Source of the DNA: Nipponacmea schrenckii | Lineage: Eukaryota; Mollusca; Gastropoda; Lottiidae | Direction: 5' to 3' | Length of the DNA: 64,000 nucleotides | Assembly (NCBI GenBank): GCA_030562195.1 | Contig: JAUJPP010000005.1 | Location: 10,412,826 to 10,476,825 of the forward strand | In this document: positions 57,319 through 64,000 of the stretch, in pieces | How the letters are laid out: each line of letters starts with the position of its first letter | Numbering within the stretch: the first letter of the stretch is position 1 | The notes under the pieces: generated by a model | What the model was told of the DNA's origin: nothing | Seen by the model: only the letters and a program-made list of their open reading frames with translations | Database searches by the model: none | Position numbers and translations under genes: made by a program

Positions 57319-60317
57319 GAGAAAACCTGACTGAAAATAAAATATGTTGAAATATTTTAAACGGAATTTTAATCTGTAAGGTTACGCTTATTACTTATAT
57401 CAACAAGAGAGTTACCAAGTTGAAACACAAATTCGCAGAGTGGTATCATGACCTGAATTCTGGAAGATTTCTACCATTAATTATCTCTTATGCAAGTTAT
57501 TAAATGAGGTTATAATAGCACATCTGTCTTGTAAATTATTTGTTGTCTATTTCTTTACATTCAAATGATAATTACCTCCCTTGGAATATTTTCAACAAGT
57601 CCAATATAGAAACGCGAAAGGTTTAATTTTTCTGGGGAATAATATGCCTTGATTTGCGCATTCATTGAACATTTGTGGATATGCCCTGGAGTTCTACGTC
57701 CGTGTTAGTCTGAGGAAGACGCGCAGTTGTAAGATGTGGGTCTGTAGACCATTCACTAAATTAGAAAAGACGAGACTTCGTTAGTCCTTCTGCGGCTGAC
57801 TATACCAAGCGTCCTAAATATGACGAGGCCTTGTGGTCCGCATTTATCATAAGAAAGGGTTACGTGACTTATTAACAATGGCTTGGTAACGAAAAGCTAC
57901 ATTCTTGATTCTAATGGACAGTTTAGCACTTCAATTATACATTCTTAGAAACAATTAATACTAGAGTGTAACCACTACTCATTGAAACCTAGTGGTATTT
58001 GGAATACCCGCGTCAAACCCAGTGTAGATGTGAAAACACATAGAAATCAAACTGGTGGCTATAATATGCATAATGGGATGGTGGGTGACACAGTCGAAGC
58101 TGATCAGTTAGTGCTAGATTGGTCTGAATCAATTGGACGGCTTGCAACTGTTAATTTGGTAGTCGATTGGATTATTGAACAACTTGGCGATTTAAGGACT
58201 TTTCACATCTGCCCACACCGTGATAAAATGACGTAATCCCTGGGTAGTACTTGCGACAGTAGGATCATAGCCCCCTCTGTTGGCAGGACGAGCTGGTGAC
58301 AAAAAAGGACCGAGTATTTGAACGGTCGATATGAATACCAGGTTGCAGTGTTTCGTTTTAGAGGGCTAAAATAAGTGTGTGGACTTGACAATGGTGCCGA
58401 ATGAAAACAGTCGGCGTACCCGTGGTATATTGTCAACAACAGATTATCGCTTCAATTAAACATTCTTAGATTACATTAACACAACCTCGTCACTCTCTGA
58501 TCTTTTTCGTCGCCAAGGAGCTAATTTTTGATTGGCGTTTGCGAAACATATTCGTACCACCACGCAATCGAGGACCCCACAAGACTTTATTGTGGCTAAA
58601 AGGAAACTGGGAAAGACAAACGTTGGTCTACAGAAAAAGACTAGGCCTACACTTTCAAACTTCGCCGTACGAGGGCATACGGAAATGCCAGAAAGATTTT
58701 CATTAGTTCTGTTGACTTGAAGAAGGTGGTACTGCTAAAACGTATTCTGGGAAGAAGGGCATGCCACGTCTCACTGAAATAACAGGAAAATAACTGAAAC
58801 TCGTAGCATTAAGCTACGGGGGACCGTTTGCATGAGTGTATGTCAACGAACGAGTTTAGGCGAAGTTAGCAACATGTCAACAAGCGACGGGGGTGAAGAA
58901 CAAATATTGCACAATGGCGTCATATTGACAAGTGTTACAGAAGTCAATAATGAAAATCGGATCAGGGGACGTTACTGGTTTAATGTTTCCTCTTATTACG
59001 TCACACGTCGCCTTTGTTCTCTTTCAAGTGACAAAATAAAGAGGTGAAGAAACTACTTCAAGAAACGCCGTCGCCATGTTTAAATTAACTTAATTCAATG
59101 GCATGAACGACTAATGAATTAAAATTTTGATGAGCGTGACGCCGGTTTATTGACGACCCGGTTACTTTGCCTGTCTTGTTATTAAGGTGGTCATATATCT
59201 AGGCAAAGCGAAAAGAACAGAAATTATTCAAGTAAGATGCGGATAATCGGGATGTAAACATCCAATGGAAGTCATTTGGTGTTATTTGATTGGCTTATTA
59301 ATGAAAAATATTAATTTCTTTTTAATTGCTTTACCCCTTTATTGGCCACGTTATTGGCGGACTTCCTCTCTTAGAACTCTTTTGCAATGAAAATCAGTTC
59401 TAGTGGCCTCTTCCGGCATTTCACTGCATTTTTATTGACCATATGCATATAACTGTTTACGAAGCGGAGTTCAATTGGTTTGTGCCCGATTGAAAGCATG
59501 TAGGGGGTTCTGACCTATCGTTGTAGGCGATTTTTGGTTCTTCGTAACCTCAGCTTCCGGATTGCGAGTAAAAGTCGGCAATCTCCGTGTGATCACTGAT
59601 AGGGTAAAACTTTTCTTAAAGATTTTATCAAAAAATCGGGTAAGAAAAAGGTCAAAAAGCGTTGCTGATAATTGACTCATTTTTGTTTTGGGTGTCGTTG
59701 GCGTTGTTTATAAAAGTTTGGAATGATAAAAGGGGATAAGAACAGACGAACATTCTAACACTAGGCCGAGATAAATAACAGCGTTTCCGGGTTACCGACC
59801 AACACAATAGATGAAAGGACCCGCTTTTAACCCCTTAAAACTGATGAAAGGGTTGTTGTGATTAACCCCGTGACCCTAGGTATGTCCAAGCATGACAGCG
59901 AAAAGTCCGCGTCCTCACACGTTGTCATTTGAAACCTGACATTCAGTTCACCGCGTGGTCTCAGTCCATCACCCGTCTCAGACCGGAAGTATTATATTCC
60001 AGACAACTTGATGTTATATATCAGAGGTTTCAATACATTTGGAGAAAAATGTCCGGTGGCGAATTTTAAAGCATACCTTTATATCTTAGTTTTGTTCGAT
60101 GTCTTAGCTTCGTCCCTGGTTATGGATTGCAAAACCGTAACATTTCTTTAACATACTTGTGATGAGCAATTTTCTTGAATCTTTCCAGTGAAGTTCGCTT
60201 ATATTGCTCAAGTCCAAAGTTTAAATGCTGGATGGTAACCTAGATTTCCAAACCAGCATTGCATTTCTAATATTGCAAACCTGAAACACGTCCTACAGTA
60301 TAAGTTAACCATCTCCA

Positions 60318-60660
60318 TTTGCCTATTAGGTGCAAAAGAGTGGAGCGTAAAACTCTATTTATTTCATTTTGCAGCGAAAGTTAAAACCTTGTCTATGAAC
60401 TGAATTCGTCTTCATTAACCCATAAGGTGCAGAAGAGTAGGACGTAAAACTCCATTCACTTCATTCTGTCTTCATTAGCCCATAAGGTGCAAAAGAGTAG
60501 GACGTAAAACTCCATTCATTTCATTTCTATTAACTAAACTGGATACATGTACTTTATCTGACTTTGCGACTACAACACGGTCCTGGCAAAGCTTTCTTAT
60601 TGCTCACTGCATGGTGTTGGACGTTTCATTTACAGAAAAATAAAACGTGAAAAAAAACAT
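60318..60660 (+). repeat. Cluster of family 1 tail copies
   Basis: One diverged tail (GGAGCGTAAAACTCTATTTA), then two direct copies of GAGTAGGACGTAAAACTCCA at about 60434 and 60497, each preceded by CCCATAAGGTGCA, then a fragment with GGTCCTGGCAAAGC. An early stage of the kind of amplification seen at 47 kb. Confidence 0.75.
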
Positions 60661-61040
60661 CTGTGAAACTGACTAAAAAATATGATTTCAACAAAAAACT
60701 TACTTCACGAGCGATTGATTGATTCATTTTTTTCAAAATGACTTTCGACTTCAGTTTTTTGCCATTAACTCAATTTTTGACACTTTTTACGATCGTCTAA
60801 TTTCGTAACAAACACTTAGAAATCTGCCAAAAGTTTAAAAAAGTGATTATTATCTCTTTACAAGCTGATCATTAGTTAAACAGAAATTTGAAATTAATGA
60901 ATGTAACCTTGGAAATAGAAAGGGTACATTGTGTTATATGTTTCTTACCTGTGACAGGTAAATCTTTATTACATTATATACCCGCATGTTACCTCATCGT
61001 TTTCTCACTATTCAAAATTTGGCATTTCTTTTAGAAATAA

Positions 61041-61224
61041 AACGAAATGAGATGAATGGAGTTTTACGTTTTACCATTCTGCACCTGATTGAGTTTGTGA
61101 GACCAAACAGCACAGTATGCAACGAGGGAAACTGTGTCAATTTACCCCTTTTTTGTCGATTTTCAACAATTGAGTGATCGTTTACATACACAGCCGAACA
61201 ATTGGGCACTGTTTCCATGTCAAC
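61041..61224 (-). mobile_element. Family 1 dispersed repeat, minus orientation
   Basis: GAGATGAATGGAGTTTTACG tail, CAGTATGCAACGAGGGAAAC, GATTTTCAACAATTGAGTGA, ACACAGCCGA. Confidence 0.7.
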
Positions 61225-61624
61225 CAATATCTTCATTCCAAATTCGCCCATTTACCTGTTTACCCTCTTCACATTAAGTCCCTCTCCCATTAGTCCTTTA
61301 GCTGGCAGTCCGTAGGCCGGTCTAACCTACCCGTAAGGTCTGACGTTTATTGCCCTAGTGGTAGTCCCTAGTTTTCCTCTCTACATGATGTCCCTGTCTA
61401 ATTCGTCCCTTTGCTGGCAATCCGGAGATCGACCAACTCCACCTCTAAACACCAAGGTTTGTTACTGTTAAAACATTTATTTATTATCTTCCACTGTATA
61501 ATCTTCTAGTTTAAATCTTGACACCTTCTCTCAAGGGGAAAATTACTACTTGTATATCATGGTGCTGACTTAATATCCTTTGAGGAAATAAGGAAACAGT
61601 CATTTTTTCATTTTCATTAGGAAA

Positions 61625-61830
61625 GAAGGATCCTGTCTTCCCGCTGGTCTTTAGTCAAACCTCTTGACGTTTATCTTACAAGGAACAACGTAGGTTCACA
61701 AGGATCATGCCTTTCTGGTGGTTCTTGGTCAAACCTCTTGGTATTGATCTTACATGGATAACAACTTAGGTATGACATGCCTTCCTGATGGTTCTTGGTC
61801 AAATCCAATGGAATTGATGTTAATTTGAGT
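61625..61830 (-). mobile_element. Diverged family 2 SINE fragments in tandem
   Basis: Three partial copies of the GGTTCTTGGTCAAACCTCTTG / ATTGATCTTACA(T/A)GGA block and GATAACAACTTAGGT within 200 bp. Confidence 0.5.
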
Positions 61831-62929
61831 ATCGGGTGTCCACACACCCTTCCCAATCTGCACCCCTGTTACTAGGGGCCATTAACTCTGTCAAGGATAT
61901 CATAATACAAAAACTCCATTTAGTTTTCTATATTTTCTCCAGGCGAGTTTCTTTGGCGTGACGAAATGTTGAGGAATCATAAACAGACGGAAATGAAATG
62001 GCGGGAAATAAAACGTGTTTAAAGAACACCTTCCGTGTTCGGAAATTATAGGTTGCAGTTTGTCCGACTAACTCGAAACGTTTTCTTAACTTTTCCAGAC
62101 GGATCGTGACCCCGGATAAAAATAATGACTTTACTCCTGGCGTCGGTTAATACCAGAGGAAACTTAAGTCTAGCCAGGTTAACCTTGCTTTGTATTAAGG
62201 GTGAAAGTCGACACAGGACCTACTCTTGGAAGCGCTGACCGTGGACTAGTCGTTTTACTCACGAAAGCAATGGCTACAAAGAGTTCGACAGACAACTCGA
62301 TACTGTCAGACCTGTTTTATTGACATTTTGTTTCTGCAATTCATCTTAAAGCAAGTGTTTGATGACGTCAGTATCACAAAGGTCGAATTACAAGAACCAC
62401 AGACGTCTGACTGAAATTTTGAATGGCACAATTTGATGCTATCAGTATCCCCGATACACATACAAAATCTAGAAAACCTCTTTACAATCCCTTTAAAACA
62501 ATCATTGACGAATGTGCATTGCCCGGAATAGCTATGCTTGTTCCCTTTAACTGATATACCCCCCCCCCCCTTCTTTGCTTGTTAGCTCGGTCATCAGCAA
62601 AACAAAGTAGCGTATTTATCTTTCCATATTGGCATAGTTTCAAGATTATGAAAGAATGTAATTAGCGGTGAAAAGTTGAAAAAGGTGTGATATTTTACCT
62701 GTAAAAATATCAACGTATTTCAACTAAAAACATTTTTTTCACTCTTTCTGACTCATTTCATAACACGTTTCTAATTGGCGGTGTTTACCTTCTCGTTAGA
62801 AAACAGAGCTGTACTTTTAAAGGGGTAGAGGAGGGGTGTGGGGGCGACGGTTTCGTTACTTGCTCGTTAACTATGAAGGTCCGGACTGGGTGAACTATTA
62901 TAGCTGCTAACAGCAATCTAAATATCTGC

Positions 62930-63062
62930 TTGACCACAGGCTATGAGTGTTAAAGATTCCTCAACGGAATTTTAAAAGAGCAGTCTATTCGATTGCTAAA
63001 AGTTTGCTTCCTTGCACACTGCAAGACGTTGTCTGATTTCATTAACTAATTATGTACTGAGC
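62930..63062 (+). repeat. Degenerate family 1 dispersed repeat
   Basis: GTGTTAAAGATTCCTCAACG, AGAGCAGTCTA and CTTCCTTGCACACTGCA keep the family order; the tail is lost. Confidence 0.5.
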
Positions 63063-64000
63063 AATCCGGTTCTGAAAGGACAGTGCATACCCCATTCAAT
63101 GATCTTTCCCATTCTGTAAACGTTTCCCTTCCGAGTTCCTATGTAGCCTAATGGTTCCCCTTCCAAGATCCTCACTAATGGGGTCCCATTCCGAGCATGA
63201 TAGTATTCATCAACCAGTCCAATGTCTATGACTTCATAATTAACCCTTTTTCCTCGGAACTCTAACTCAGTAAAAACTGGCTTAGAATTCTAAAACTGGC
63301 TAACGAAATATATTCACCGTACCTGGTCATTACCTATCATTCTGACAGACGAGAGACTTTAGTTTATTTATTCAAAAACCAGAACGAAACTTTACTTTTC
63401 CTTCTGTTGAGTCTCGAATTACCAGAGACTCGTCCACTCTACCATTATATAGTCATTCAGGCGTGATAATCGAGTCTTGATATCTAGAAAGAAACGGTAA
63501 AAATGATTTATAAGACTATCTGTCAATGCACGCGCCTTTAAAAGATTTGTGGCTTTGAGACCTTGTGTGTATTGAGTCTGCTACTGAAAGTTTAAAGAGT
63601 CGTGGCATTAACTTGCAGGAACTGTTCTACTACTTCTGTTAATACGAAATTCTAAGAGAATACTTTGTAAATTTCTTGCATTAGATAGAAAATGACATTC
63701 GAATATTTTTTTTTACTGGGCTGCTTTTCGCTTTAATCACGCTCACTTTCTGGAATCCCTTCGTGTCGTTCTGCGCTTGGGTATCTCATTCCGTCTTCAT
63801 TTATAAAGCTATGAAGATTAGAAAGCACTGTTGTTTCACCATATTCTATATCATAATGAAATTCCCCCTCCCCATTTTATGGCTGCTCAAGTTCGAGGAA
63901 GACTAATTCCAAAAAACCCAAGACCTAATCTAGTCCCAAAATAGCCACTCGTTCATTAATAAATTCCTGAAAATTCATCATAGAAAAATTCATGTTTTCT

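Larger units (their letters stand above)
53311..64000. other. Region upstream of testin, no gene seen
   Basis: No splice-flanked coding block with recognisable homology on either strand. The testin promoter and any untranslated 5' exon should lie here, but I cannot place them. Contents listed separately: family 1 copies, one long palindrome, a diverged family 2 copy, and C/G homopolymer runs (54574 and 62559). Confidence 0.5.

Noticed and set aside
58832..59047. 71-codon plus-strand frame
   Set aside because: Unremarkable composition, no splice or homology support; expected by chance over this length.

Overview
The window is AT-rich animal DNA with intron-split genes, canonical GT-AG splice sites and very dense simple, tandem and dispersed repeats. 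The three protein genes look most like mollusc sequences: a secreted DD3-3-like protein, an Opn5/neuropsin-type opsin and a testin. A gastropod (limpet-like) is my best guess from protein flavour and repeat style. Phylum is only moderately secure and species is not determined.

Layout. 1-750: unassigned upstream DNA. 811-10847 (+): a complete 13-exon DD3-3-like gene, with a TATA box about 60 bp before the ATG. Its intron 4 holds a minisatellite of about 2 kb. 10914-15688: no gene found; short repeats and a tract almost without A on the + strand. 15689-22401 (+): a complete 5-exon Opn5-like opsin, with a 34-bp minisatellite and a hairpin element in intron 1. 22402-26750: no gene found; terminal-inverted-repeat elements and SINE pieces lie between two convergent genes. 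26753-53310 (-): testin (TES), 7 exons found over about 26.5 kb, with large introns full of tandem arrays. 53311-64000: no gene found; SINE copies and one long palindrome built from SINE tails.

Repeats. Two dispersed families dominate. Family 1 is about 250 bp, with a strongly conserved 3' end (GGACGTAAAACTCCATTCAT, then TTTCAT-like sequence); about 20 copies or fragments are visible. Family 2 is about 300 bp and tRNA-derived (A-box-like and B-box-like motifs); about 7 copies or fragments.

The most striking observation is that several minisatellites look seeded from short functional or mobile sequences. The 28-bp array in DD3-3 intron 4 repeats a complete 3' splice site (branch point, pyrimidine stretch, AG) and ends exactly at the real acceptor. 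The 29-bp array at 39.1-40.3 kb repeats the A-box part of the family 2 SINE, with a B-box-like sequence just after it. The 74-bp array at 47.0-48.5 kb repeats the family 1 tail. In the opsin gene, the start of the TM6 exon is tandemly duplicated so that an upstream acceptor would add 43 residues in frame.

The three genes have no evident joint pathway. Their adjacency looks like ordinary animal gene order.
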